Shown here: piece by piece, positions 11,100 through 21,835 of the stretch
How the letters are laid out: each line of letters opens with the position of its first letter
How positions within the stretch are numbered: position 1 is the first letter of the stretch
Position numbers and translations under genes: made by a program
Notes under the pieces: model-generated
Databases searched by the model: none
Seen by the model: the letters and a program-made list of their open reading frames with translations, nothing else
What the model was told of the DNA's origin: nothing
Origin: Pomphorhynchus laevis
Lineage: Eukaryota; Acanthocephala; Palaeacanthocephala; Echinorhynchida; Pomphorhynchidae
DNA: 64,000 bases
Reading direction: 5' to 3'
NCBI GenBank assembly: GCA_012934845.2
Contig: WNNJ02002193.1
Coordinates: forward strand, 62,001-126,000

Positions 11100-12956
11100 T
11101 GTATAGATAACATAAATATAGCCGGACTTTTAAATAATTCTAAAAGTAAAGAAATAATAGGATCAGATTTAAGTAAATCTATTCCTAAAATAAGGTATAC
11201 ACTCCTACTACCATTAGGACTAAAAATTTGTAATTATAATAAAGAATTGAAATCAATATGTAACGATAATATTAGAAACATAATGGAAACAGAATGCAAG
11301 TGTAAAAGTCTTAGTTTTGATAAAATAAATGAACATATATGTACCCATAATCTAGAATTAATCGAAAATTTGTGAATTAAGAAAGATTCTATCAAAATGG
11401 TATAAATACAGATTAAATAAAAACAACGACAAAAATAAAATTTACAATTCGTTATATAATAACTTAAATGCTTACTTTAGTAAGCTGATTAATAGTGAAA
11501 GCTCGAATATATCTAAGATAAAAATTTAGAAATATTATATATTTGATAAAATTAAAAATAAAATGAAAATAACAAACAATTATAAAAGGAAAGATAAAAT
11601 TAATAAAGATATGTATACAGAACTTAATAAATTAAAGGATAACTATATAATAACAACCATTGATAAAGCTAGTAATAACTTTGTCTTCATATGCAAAAAG
11701 CTTTATTATGATATACTAATGAAAGAGGTTAATTCCAATGATTTAAATGTAAATCCAACATATGAACGTAGTGAGTTAAGTTTAGAAACAATTATTACAA
11801 GTCACTGTTCTATAATGGATAAAAAGGGTATAAAGGTTGAATTAGATAATAAAACTATACCTATATATATTGGAATCCAAAATTACATAAAAGTCCAATA
11901 AAACCTAGGTTCATATGTAGTGCGTTTAAATGTACATTAAAACCACTTTACGTCTATATGAATAAAATACTTAAAGTAATTAAAGCACATTTTAAAAAAT
12001 ATTGCAAGGTAATCGAAATTAGTACTGGTATAAAACACTATTTCAGTATTAATTCTACAAAAGAATTTTTAGAACAGACAAAAGGAATAAATTTTCAAAA
12101 TATAAATACATACGATTTTAGTACGCTTTATACAAATCTAGATTTAGTAGATATTAAAGAAGCGTTAGTAAAATTAATTAATTTTATATTCGGAAAAAGA
12201 TATACATATATATGTTATAATAATTATAACGCCTATCTAACAAAAATTAAACCATCAAGTAAATATAAATATATGGATAAAATTGAATTAATAGAATCCT
12301 TAAATATTTTGATAAATCAAAATTATTTAAAGGTAGGAACATCTATATTTATACAAATAAAAGGTGTTCCAATGGGAGGTAATAGTCGCCCGATTATAGC
12401 TGACTTGTTTCTAAGTATTATAGAATATGAATTTGTTTATAACTGTGTAAAAACTAAATCTAAACAATAAAAATATATGAAATATATGTTTTGATATATT
12501 GATAATATATGTTTTTAATTCTAAAATTTTTTTTCAATTAGCGAACAAATTTACTCAGAAAGCCTTATTCTTAACAAAACCAATATTAATGATAAAGAAG
12601 GTGTATATCTAGATATGAACATTAAATTTACATCAATTAAAACTACTTTTAATTTTTATCGTAACGATGACATATTTAAATTTACAAGAAACATATCTTT
12701 GCATGAGCATTCATGCATACCATATAATATAAAATATAATACATTAAATAATGAAATTTTAAGAATTGCAACAATATGTAATGATATTGGCTTTCTTCAA
12801 AATCATTTAAATAATTTAATAGATACATATTTTAAACTAGGTTACTATAAAAATACCATCAAGCAGAAAATAGTAAAATATATAAATCAACACAATAATA
12901 TAAAGAATAAATTTAAACTCTTAAGTGCCAAATTTTTATGTATGGATAATAAATAA
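11100..12956 (+). pseudogene. PLE reverse transcriptase
   Basis: Frames at 11,563-11,901, 11,958-12,470 and 12,615-12,956 carry the PLE RT blocks: ITTIDKASNNFVFICKK, the motif-A phrase TYDFSTLYTN (about 12,108-12,137), the motif-B phrase GVPMGGNSRPIIADLF (about 12,363-12,411) and the thumb region (EGVYLDMNIKF, about 12,600-12,630). The TYDFSTLYT and PMGxN phrases are typical of the Hydra/Naiad branch rather than of Penelope proper. Several frame changes show that it is dead. The matching region of the 31.2-32.4 kb copy shows motif C as YIDD. Confidence 0.8.
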
Positions 12957-13290
12957 TATACTTTGTATTAGAATAAGATACTAGATAGTTATTTCAGAGG
13001 AAATACATCATTAGCATGTATTTGGCCCCGCTGCTATGTTGGGTAGAGGAGTTAGGGACCGAAACCTGATAGCATAGCAGTTCCTCCTGATGACCTCTCA
13101 TCCTTATTCTGATACAAGGTTTGTTATTTATCGGTCAATTCATAAAAATTGACTTTTAAATTTTAATTTTTTTAACTAGTTTAAAATTAAACTAAGATAA
13201 TTATTAAATAATTATTTAATTATTATGTTTTGTTTATTTTATAATTATATTTAATACGTAGACTTAGTTAGCTGATTTGATTTGAACAGT
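12957..13290 (+). other. PLE 3' UTR module
   Basis: Conserved order: tactctgtattagaataaga-like lead, aggaaatacrtcattagcat, ggccccgctgctatg, gaggaa/gaggag, a purine block, ccgaaacctgatagcatagcag, ttcctcctgatgacctc, then an AT-rich tail ending acgtag-ctcagttagctgattt. The same module, in whole or part, recurs at about ten other places on both strands. It contains interleaved complementary blocks (ggcccc/ggggcc-like, ctgctatg/catagcag, gaggaa/ttcctc). Confidence 0.8.
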
Positions 13291-13300
13291 TGTTCGTTGC

Positions 13301-13316
13301 AGTAGCATTGTTCGAA
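13301..13316. repeat. 16-bp direct repeat, right copy
   Basis: Right-hand partner of 9,653-9,668 (agtagcattgttcgaa), immediately after the PLE 3' end. Confidence 0.6.
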
Positions 13317-13330
13317 GTGGATGTGTGGAT

Positions 13331-13357
13331 CTTATTCTTGTCGAGTGCAAGAATAAG
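13331..13357. repeat. Perfect 10-bp-arm hairpin
   Basis: cttattcttg, 7-nt loop, caagaataag, just beyond the PLE 3' flank. Confidence 0.8.
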
Positions 13358-14340
13358 AAATACAAACGAATATTTAAAGAACGATAAATACGTACAGTCA
13401 ATAATCGCTTGATATGTTGCAAGTGCTATTAATGACCCTTAAAACAAATAAAAAATATTTTGCAACGAGCAGTTAGGCTTCAATGTGAATTAGTTTCGCC
13501 TAATAATCAAAAGCTAAAAATTTCTTCATTACTCGTTAAATTCAGAGATTACCAATCAATCCGATATGGCTGGGAACCTATAGTATGAAGATGTCATGTT
13601 AGAGTGTCTTTATTTTTCTACATATTGAAGTACCCGACATCATGCATATGAGCTATCATAGGTATGTAATAGTTTGCTGATTGAACAGCAACTTGAAGAC
13701 ACGTAAACTTTAAAGAAAAAAAAACAACCGATGAAGCATGACTTGACGTAGTATGTAATGGATCGGTAGGATCACGATATAAGTGATCTTTCCGGCGTCG
13801 CTATCTTCAACCAAAATGATGTCTCGTGCCCTCCCACAACCACAGTGGTATATTCATACAATGAATTAGTAAAAATACCAAATATTTAGAATGAGTTACG
13901 GGCATAGAAAGAGTACACTTTTTTCCAGTAATTTTATTGCTGGTGAACGATTTCTTGCGCTCTAAAGAAATTATGGTCAAAAGCTGTACAATAGCCGTGA
14001 AGTTTACAACGAACATACTACGATATTGTCAGAGCATTAAAACGTCAAGTAGGTTTTATTCTATGCCGAGCAACCTCATAGTTTAACCGTGGAAGTCGTT
14101 CTGCCACAGTTTTGTGATGTGCACGTATCTGCAAACAATAAGTTGTAGCATCAACATTACTTCATTAAATCTATCCGATATGACTGTTAACTATAGGTAT
14201 TTCATAGCAAAGCTGCGTATGTGGAGCTGAAAACAATCGACGCATTTGATGTCAAGTAATCAGAGTGGTGCGCTGATTTTTCGACCCAATAATAAATAAT
14301 AATCAATTTAATCTTTTATAAAGTAATATGCAAAAATGTA
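13358..14340. other. Intergenic, no supported gene
   Basis: A 69-codon minus-strand open frame at 13,807-14,016 has no family features, splice signals or skewed codon use. Nothing else is supported. Confidence 0.4.
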
Positions 14341-14342
14341 AA

Positions 14343-14608
14343 TCTACACCACTGGAGCAGCCAGTCTAGTGGATGTAGCGTTTAATCGCGGCACAGACGT
14401 CCAGAGTTCAAATCCGATCACCACCAGTGTACGGAGAAAGCAGATAAGGGTCGAAACGTGAAATGTTGGTCTGGGTCAGCAGCTGATGAGACCCACCCAG
14501 ACTGATTAGTAGCGTCCTTCTGTGTCAAAAATAAGATCACAACATGTAAGGATAATATTGTGACACAATCAGAAAAATCTCAGCTTACAGATGCAATCAA
14601 GTAGAATT
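14343..14608 (+). mobile_element. tRNA-derived SINE (best isolated copy)
   Basis: The head resembles a tRNA gene: a box-A-like ccagtctagtgg (about 14,370) and a box-B-like gagttcaaatcc (about 14,404). The body contains gggtc-gaaac and ctgatga-gaccc, the structured module described in the findings (14,448-14,502). The tail reads cagcttacagatgcaatcaag. Further copies lie at 42.77-44.20 kb, and the 3' part is shared with the 370-bp satellite at 45-46.8 kb. Pol III boxes are an inference from the match. Confidence 0.8.
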
Positions 14609-14822
14609 AATTTAATATTTAATATACTAATATATTATATTATATATAATATATGTAATAAATAATATAATATATTAAATATTACACCTTCAATTTAATA
14701 TCTCTTATATATAATATATATAATATCTCTTTAGTTTCTTCACATGCAAAAACTATAAAAAACTATATATATTTTCATTTTTTGAAAAACTATAAATATA
14801 CTTCATAAAACTACAATTTCAT

Positions 14823-14964
14823 TTTTTGATTTTCAAATGAAAATCAAAAATTATTGAATTTAACTGCTGCTTGAGTTTATTTATCGGAAAATCCTAGATT
14901 TTGATGGCAATCAAAATCTAGGATTGCCATCAAATCCATTTGAAATTGATGTCAATTTCAAATG
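14823..14964. repeat. Cluster of three perfect palindromes
   Basis: Three unrelated hairpins stand in a row. 14,823-14,850 has 13-bp arms and a 2-nt centre. 14,891-14,924 has 15-bp arms (atcctagattttgat) and a 4-nt centre. 14,937-14,964 has 13-bp arms (catttgaaattga) and a 2-nt centre. All are perfect. Confidence 0.9.
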
Positions 14965-15424
14965 AAATTGATGTCAAATGAAAATCAAATGACGAATTCT
15001 CGAATAACATGAACAATACTGTAATTTGTAATTACTGATTTTTAAATAATAAAATAAAAATAAAAATTTATATAATAAATTAATAAATATTACTAGTAAA
15101 GTATAATTAAATAATAAAATATTGATTATAGAACATCGAATAATATAATATATTTTATTATCTTGAATTACACCCTAATACATAAAATTTAATAATTTAA
15201 TGTATTAAAGCATTAAAATGATAAAATGAAAAAATTAATTAGGGCGATTTTTTTATTTTTGTTTTTCAATTTTATAATTATATTAAATACGTAACTCAGT
15301 TAGCTGATTTGATTTGTTCATTTACTTTAAGTAAACAACCTTAAACAAATCGATAACTACAATATATTTTAATAATATTTTTATATATCAAATAAATTGT
15401 TATAAATTATCATTCATCAACTAC
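14965..15424. other. AT-rich sequence with PLE 3' tip
   Basis: About 15,240-15,330 matches the terminal PLE 3' UTR (attatattaaatacgtaactcagttagctgattt) on the plus strand. The rest is AT-rich without a gene. Confidence 0.5.
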
Positions 15425-15680
15425 CTGCTTTATCGATGATGTAGAGCATTCGATCGACGTATTAGCTGTTGTCTGAAGATCAATGGTAGTTGCTTCATTC
15501 TCAGTTGCCGTTTCGCTCGTAATATTGATTGTCGATGTCGAAACAGCTTTACTAGTAAGTTGTACGTTGTACGGTACATCATTCATGATAAATACTTCAA
15601 TCGATTTGTTACTATTAATAACCTCTGTAACGATCTCACAATGGCTGAAATACTTTATTTGGTCACTAACGTTATCGTTC
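15425..15680 (-). CDS. Ser/Thr-rich exon of a host gene (candidate)
   Basis: The exon is bounded by a 3' splice site (ttcaatctag) at 15,681 and a 5' splice site (cag|gtagttg) at 15,424. It holds 85 uninterrupted codons after one leading base and ends in phase 0. The protein starts NDNVSDQIKYFSHCEIV and becomes rich in Ser, Thr and Asn (AVSTSTINITSETATENE, then TTIDLQTTANTS), with several N-glycosylation sequons. This is the profile of a mucin-like extracellular stalk. It may be a downstream exon of the adhesion-GPCR-like gene that ends at 22.2 kb, or a separate gene. The overlapping plus-strand frame at 15,483-15,689 is a shadow. Confidence 0.55.
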
Positions 15681-16039
15681 CTAGATTGAAACCATTTTTA
15701 ATTAGTTACATCTCATCAATACCATTGATTTAGATACCATTGAGAACAAGACGGGTATTTTGAGTTTATCTTGATGAATGAACGATCACAGGAATTTAAA
15801 TCAGACTAAAATAAAACATCAAATTGAAAAATTTATTAATAATATTACAATTATTAATAAATTGAACATCAATATTTTTAAATGCATTTTTTGTAATTTT
15901 AAATTCAAACTTTATGTAATTATAAATTATAAAATATCATATAAAATTATTTATCTATTATTCATTTTATTTATTTAATTTATTATTCAGTAATTTAATG
16001 TTTATTTAACACGATTTTTGATTGAAAAATAGCATTTCC

Positions 16040-16145
16040 TTCTTATTCCTCTTATCCTTATTTTGATACATCGTATATTATTTATTAGTTAATTCATAAA
16101 AAGTGATTTTTATTTTAAATTTTAAATTTTAACTTGATATAAATT
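16040..16145 (+). mobile_element. PLE 3' UTR fragment
   Basis: Matches the segment after the structured block of the 13-kb copy (ttattctgatacaaggtttgttatttatt and aattcataaaaa...gactttt). It is short and old. Confidence 0.5.
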
Positions 16146-16289
16146 ATTTATTTATACGCAAAGAGGATTGCTATCATAATTAAAATGTTCTCTTTGATAC
16201 CACCGGTTTAGCACCCAAACGAATACGTATCTTTAACGATTTAGTGTTGATTAGAAATACGCTATAGTTTTGATTTTTTGAGGCATGGT

Positions 16290-16600
16290 TTCGAAATTTC
16301 TCCGTTGCTGCTTATTGTTTAAATATCGGCGATGTCTTCGCCAGCAGTGGTTTTGTCGTCACCAAAAATGTTGACGGACAGTTCTGGATCAAACGTCGAT
16401 TTTTGCAATCGTTCATCAACGCTATCAAATTCTCTGTTGTAGACGTCTGTCTGCGAATGCGTCAACGATCGACTCTAGCATTCATGCTGCATTGCCCCTT
16501 TGAACAGCAGATCTTAGACACTGAATGAGGAATGGACCTTCGCGCTGGTCTGCAGTGACCCTGTATATTTCCCAATTCGAAGTACTTAGTTGCCATAATT
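16290..16600 (-). pseudogene. Unrecognised coding-like relic
   Basis: This is a GC-richer island. On the minus strand one frame has 52 open codons (THSQTDVYNREFDSVDERLQ, then KSTFDPELSVNIFGDDKTTA, then GEDIADI and a stop). Another frame just upstream reads VTADQREGPFLIQCLRSAVQ, then RGNAA. Together they suggest a frameshifted retrocopy of an ordinary cellular gene. I could not name it. The plus strand also has an open patch (MSSPAVVLSSPKMLTDSSGS), so the strand is uncertain. Confidence 0.3.
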
Positions 16601-18300
16601 ACTTACCAACGTACAGGTAAGTACTTAGTACTCACCTGCTAATAATTTAAACATAAATAAATTTTAAAAGTTCATAAATTATAGATCAAAATTCGTATAA
16701 ACTTAATTTGCTTAATGCTTTAATCACTACATTATGGTTTTGTTTAATTGTTTTTCTATAAAAATCAAGATGTCATTAGAAGCTTAAATGCAATAAAAAC
16801 GTGTGCTTTACATTTCACCTCTACCAGTCTTGTTTATCTACTTATTTATAATTAATATTAAAAATGTTAATTATAAATATTATAAATTATATGTTTTAAG
16901 ATATTTTATTAAAACAATTATAATATCTAGACTATACAATAACCTTTCTTAAATTTGTATTCAAATAGAATTGTTTTAATGCAAATTGATATTCACGATA
17001 AAACGTTTTATATTAAATATACAAGTAAATACGCAGAAATAATAATGAAATAATAATGGCGATAATGAAATGCATTACCACCATTTGTAAAATTAAAATC
17101 TTAACAAGCGTTTAAGAACGTGGCAAATTAGTAGATTCAATGTAAAGTCGTAATATCGACTGAGTTTGTTGTTTCGTCGACATAATTCTCCATTTAGTTT
17201 GTTTCTTAAATTTATCTATTTCTTTTTGATAAATTTGTATGCTAGAGAAAATTTAAACCACAGTTGTCTATATTTTATTTACACCTTTCTAATACACTTA
17301 ATATTGTTACATATATAAGAAATATTCTTCAATATAAAATAATTTTAAATTTTCTAAATAAGTCGATATTAAAATTTCACAATCAAACGACATTTAAATT
17401 ACCATTTAATTGATTTATTAATCAATAAAATCATTGCATTAATAATTCTCTATATATTTTACAATTGAATACTTGCGTATTCTTGGTAACTAATGATTAG
17501 ATTAAATAATCTAATTATTGGATAATAATTAGATTAATAATAATCTAATTTATATTAATCGTTATTATAAATAACGATTAATATATGAGTCGTTATGTAA
17601 TAAGTCGTTATGTAAATTGATGTAAATTCACTTTAGATAATATTATTATCTGCATTTGCATTAATGTTTTGCTTAAGTGCAGCATAGGCTAATAATAAAA
17701 GCTCATTTTTGTTCAAAACTTTAATACTTTTAACTAAAGGTGTACCCACCTTAGTTAAAGTGGTCACATTATTTGCTTATTTATGAGATACTATTGCCTT
17801 GGAGCAGGGCATCCATCTTTGGGCTTTCCGCCCATATTAGGGTTTTTCATACCGAATTTGGGTTGCTATGTTTTATAGAAGACTCTTCGGGTTGCTAGGT
17901 TTTAAAGCCGTCTTTGATGTAACGCAGATAGTCTCTGCGTTACATCAAAGACGGTTTTAATAATACAAAATTTGGAATTCTTTCCGACTTCACGACTCAT
18001 CTTACGGCTCTACCCCGTTCTTCAGTATCGGTAGTGAGAATGTTTTCAATATTAAATCATTTGAAATCAAATAAACTAACTCTCTAAAAGCTGATACTGT
18101 CAAAGAATGCTGTTGGCAAAACAATCAATAACGAGGAGTCAAGAAAACTGCTATTTATGGGCACCGAAGCCAGAACTAGTAAGATATGCCGCCAACGAAG
18201 TATGCCACAAGCGTTACAATAAAGTCTTGCAAAATATACAAAAACTTGATGTTTTATTGTCAGAAATAAATAATACAATTATACAATTTATATTTATATC
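16601..18300. other. AT-rich sequence with two strong hairpins
   Basis: No gene is supported. 17,552-17,584 is a perfect palindrome with 15-bp arms (atattaatcgttatt). 17,902-17,960 is a hairpin with a perfect 20-bp core (ccgtctttgatgtaacgcag). The frames at 18,084-18,307 on both strands have no family features. Confidence 0.5.
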
Positions 18301-18304
18301 AAAT

Positions 18305-18545
18305 TAAAATTTAAAAGTGAAATTTAAAGTCAATATTTATGAATTGACTAATAAAATAACAGACGATGTATCAGAATACTGATTATATGACATCAGGAAG
18401 AACCGCTATGTTATCAGGTCTCGACCCCTATTCATCAATCCAACATAGCAGCGGGGTCAAATAAACGCTAATAATGTATTTCCTCTGAATAAATTCGATT
18501 ATATTGTATCTTATTCGAATACAAAGTATATTATCTATTATATCT
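18305..18545 (-). mobile_element. PLE 3' UTR fragment
   Basis: Minus-strand copy of the 3' module. Reversed, it reads the tgctatg/catagcgg and gatgtcat blocks and ends in the aataaacgctaataatgtatttcctctga border. Coding sequence is absent. Confidence 0.65.
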
Positions 18546-18935
18546 GGGTCTACGCATTTTATACGATATATAAATAAATAAAGATAATAAAACATTATAA
18601 GATTTTATGCAATTTATTTTTTTATATTGAAATATAAAATTAAAGTTCCTATGTTCAAGCAGCCCTCTTCAAAGGATTGTAACCAGAACAAAAAAATGCA
18701 ACTTCACCAGCTTACAACAAACGTCTTCCAAAACAAAAATACAAATATTTGATGTTAAACTCATAAAATTATAGAAAAAAAGAAAAAATCTAATAAATTT
18801 GCTGTAAAATTATACAGTAAAATTATTTTCAGTATTTATTTCAGTATTTAATATTTCAGTTAAGCGTGAAAACAAATTCCACTGATAATAACTCATCAGT
18901 AGAACAAATCTAAAAGTTTTTGTGAGCTTTTGTGA

Positions 18936-19085
18936 CAATAAATAACAGACGATGTATAAAAATAAGGAATAGAGGTCGTTATGAGAAACTGCTATGCTAC
19001 AATAAATAACAGACGATGTATAAAAATAAGGAATAGAGGTCGTTATGAGAAACTGCTATGCTACCCTATTCCTCGACCCGACACA
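18936..19085 (-). mobile_element. PLE 3' UTR fragment with exact 64-bp tandem duplication
   Basis: The 64-bp unit starting caataaataacagacgatg is present at 18,936-18,999 and again from 19,000 with no difference. The duplication is therefore very recent, although the element piece itself is old. Confidence 0.75.
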
Positions 19086-19371
19086 AAATTAGTATATCAT
19101 ATCTTTACTTAAAGTCATCACTAAAATAATAAAAATCTGTTTTCGTCGACTTTTCAAATGGCTTTTCGACAAGAGCATCGACAGGCTCTATACTCACGCT
19201 TTAGTAGCTAAGATTAGCTAATTGCGTACACGTATTTTATATTATATATTAATTAAAACTAAAGATTAATAATTATAAACAATAAATTATTATATAAAAT
19301 ATAATATAATATAAATTTATACGCTATTAAATGTAAAAAGAAAATTTTCGCACATTTTTACATTCATTCAA

Positions 19372-19740
19372 AGTGCACATTTTTAAAAGAAAATTACCTA
19401 AACTTGATAACATTTTTAAGCGTAAACCAGATTTTAACAAAGATGCCATTGTTTATAAAATACCTTGTAAATAATGCGAACAAGTATTGTTAGTCGGACT
19501 GGTTAATGTTTGGTTTAACGTATTAAACAACAAAACTACAATGTACGTAAAGAGACCATTTCTAGTGCTGTTGCTCAGCATTTTGTGAGTGTGAATCATT
19601 CCGTTGATTTTGAAAATGCATATATTTTATTATTTGAAAGTAACTTGTTATCTCGCATTATTCAAGAAGCGTATTTTATAAAAAAGAATCTAATTCAATG
19701 CTTAATAATAAATCCGATTACAACCTTAAATTAAATTATA
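19372..19740 (+). mobile_element. Penelope-type PLE, C-terminal GIY-YIG fragment 1
   Basis: Reads FKRKPDFNKDAIVYKIPCK followed, across frame changes, by NHSVDFENAYIL and LLSRIIQEAYFI. This is the C-terminal endonuclease of canonical Penelope elements (usual form GVVYKIPCxxC...YIGQT) and a different family from the Naiad-type copies. Upstream RT is absent. Confidence 0.65.
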
Positions 19741-19924
19741 ATTAATTATTCCAGTATTAAATTATTTTAATTTTTCAATTTGTTTGCTTTGTGAAAAAGA
19801 AAAGGTTATCACGCATAATTTACTAAAAAGTGGTTTTCCGCTTTTGGCTATTAATAAAGCTAAATTTAAATCTTAAGCGCATAAAAATATAGTTTTTGGT
19901 TCTAAAAAAGAATACATCATATAA

Positions 19925-20170
19925 GAATATCCTAAACTTCACAACATTTTTAAGCGTAAACCAGATTTTAACAAAGATGCCATTGTTTATAAAATACCTT
20001 GTAAACAATTCGAACAGGTATATGTTAGTCAAACAGGTCAAGGTTTTGTTAAGCGTATTAAACAACATAATTATAATGCGCGTAAATGGACCAAAATTCT
20101 AGTGCTGTTGCTCAGCATTTTATTATTTTAAATCATTCCGTTGATTTACAAAGTAAATAACAAAAGCAAA
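19925..20170 (+). mobile_element. Penelope-type PLE, GIY-YIG fragment 2
   Basis: Carries FKRKPDFNKDAIVYKIPCK, then QVYVSQTGQGFVKRIKQH. It is the same region as fragment 1 and lies 0.55 kb away in the same orientation. Confidence 0.65.
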
Positions 20171-20860
20171 GTTATTCTCCTTCCATTTTTGATCATATAG
20201 TTTTGCTGGAAAAAATAATAAAATACTTTCCTTTTATTTGACAAATTCAATATTTCAATAGCTACTATCATCAGGATTACAATAAAATGTTCAAAACATT
20301 TCGTTTTATACATTTATGAAAAAAATACTTCATTGATGATGTGCCCCACATTACTACTTAAAAAGGAAAATAAAATATCGATAAACAAAACATGCATAAA
20401 TGAACAGAACACATTATAAAACAAACAAAAAGTAGAAAAATCATAAAATAAAATCAATAAAAAAGTAAAAAAACATACGAATTAAAAATTTTAAATAATG
20501 TAATCTAATTTAATCTAATAATTTAATATAATGTAATATATTATATAATATAATTTTTAATAATTAATATAATTTAATCTAATTATAATTAATTAATTAT
20601 AATAAATTAATTAATTGTGAAATAATGTGAAAGAGAGTGATGATGACATGGAATGGGAAGTGTATATGGTGACTGAATCAGTGGTCGGAGAATGGACAAA
20701 ATCATAAAACAAGTTATAAAAATATACGAATTTAATAATTAAAATAATGTAATAATAGAGTAATTCATTATAATTTAATCTAAACCACAACAAAATCTTA
20801 GAGAAAAATACGAATTGAAAAAATTAAAATAATGTAATATTGGAATAATTAATTATAATT
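20171..20860. other. AT-rich spacer made of diverged repeats
   Basis: Blocks such as aaaatcataaaa, acatacgaatt and ataatgtaat recur at 20,430-20,540, 20,695-20,850 and 21,440-21,620. This suggests repeated copying of one Penelope 3' flank. Confidence 0.4.
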
Positions 20861-21400
20861 AAATTTAAGGTTGTAATCGGATTTATTATTAAGCATTAAA
20901 TTAGGTTATTTGATAAAATACGTTTCTTGAATAATGCGAGATAACAAGTTACTTTCAAATGATAAAATTAATGCATTTTCAAAATCAACGGAATGATTCA
21001 AACTCACAAAATGTTGAGCAACAGCACTAGAATTGGTCCCTTTACGCACATTATAATTATGTTGTTTAATATGTTAAACCAAATCTTGACCCGTTTGACT
21101 AATATATACCTGTTCGCATTCTTTACAAGGTATTTTATAAACAATGGCATCTTTGTTAAAATCTGATTTACGGTTAAAAAGGCTGTGAAGTTTAGGTAAT
21201 TTTCTGTTAAAAATGTGCACTTGGTTAATACAACTATTTTTTATGTTATTGCTCCTGCTATCATTATCAGGATTACAAAAAAATGTTTCACAATTTCCCC
21301 CCGTGTTTTCAACATTTATACAAAAATACAAGCATTGATATGCCCTGCATTTCTATTCAAAAGAAAATACCGAGAAACAAAACAAGCATACACTAAAATT
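20861..21400 (-). mobile_element. Penelope-type PLE, GIY-YIG fragment 3
   Basis: Minus-strand open frame 21,074-21,331 has a Cys-containing stretch (GGNCETFFCNPDND), then LPKLHSLFNRKSDFNKDAIV, then YKIPCKECEQVYISQTGQDL. The rest of the domain continues in another frame to about 20,880 (SLIIQ-type end). This is the best preserved of four pieces of this family in 19.4-21.8 kb. Pieces 1 and 2 face the other way, so the cluster forms a large loose inverted repeat. Confidence 0.7.
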
Positions 21401-21639
21401 TTACACACATTTTAAAAACAACAAAAAGAAAGAAAAAGCAGAATCATAAAACAAAATAAAATTAAAATCATAAAATAAGTGACAAAGAAAATACGAATTT
21501 AATAATAAAAATAATGTCATAGTCGAGTAATAAATTATAATTTTATCTAAACCAAAACAAAATAATAATAAAAAAGAAAACAAACGGAATGAAAAAATTA
21601 AAACAATGTAATATTGGAATAATTTATTATAATTTAATT

Positions 21640-21835
21640 AATATTGAAATCAGATTTATTATTTAGCATTAAAGTTTGACCAACATATAAATGTTCACAT
21701 TCTTTATGAGATATTTTATAAAGAATGACATCTTTGTTAAAATCCGGTTTACGTTTAAGTACGTTGTGAAGTTTAGGCAATTTTCTGTTAAAAATGTGCA
21801 CTTTGTTAGAACTACTATTTTTATGTTGTTAATAA
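21640..21835 (-). mobile_element. Penelope-type PLE, GIY-YIG fragment 4
   Basis: Minus-strand block with the same LPKLHNVLKRKPDFNKDV-like coding and a Cys/His-poor end. It is short and old. Confidence 0.55.

Larger units (their letters stand above)
9669..13300 (+). mobile_element. Penelope-like element, Naiad-type (endonuclease before RT)
   Basis: On one strand the order is GIY-YIG endonuclease (9,761-10,340) then reverse transcriptase (about 11,100-12,950), then a 330-bp 3' UTR. Ordinary Penelopes have the endonuclease at the C-terminus. An N-terminal GIY-YIG preceded by a Cys cluster (CNRNNCIVC) is the published mark of the permuted Naiad/Chlamys-type elements. The second copy at 48.6-50.8 kb has the same order, so this is not a rearrangement of one copy. 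The copy is degraded, is interrupted at about 10,429-10,980 by a foldback sequence, and is bounded by a 16-bp direct repeat. Confidence 0.8.

Noticed and set aside
12957-13290. A canonical hammerhead in the PLE 3' UTR
   Set aside because: GAAAC and CTGATGA words are present, but I could not lay out stems I-III with a cleavage triplet; kept only as a structured module.
13807-14016. Minus-strand frame of 69 codons
   Set aside because: No family feature, splice signal or composition bias.
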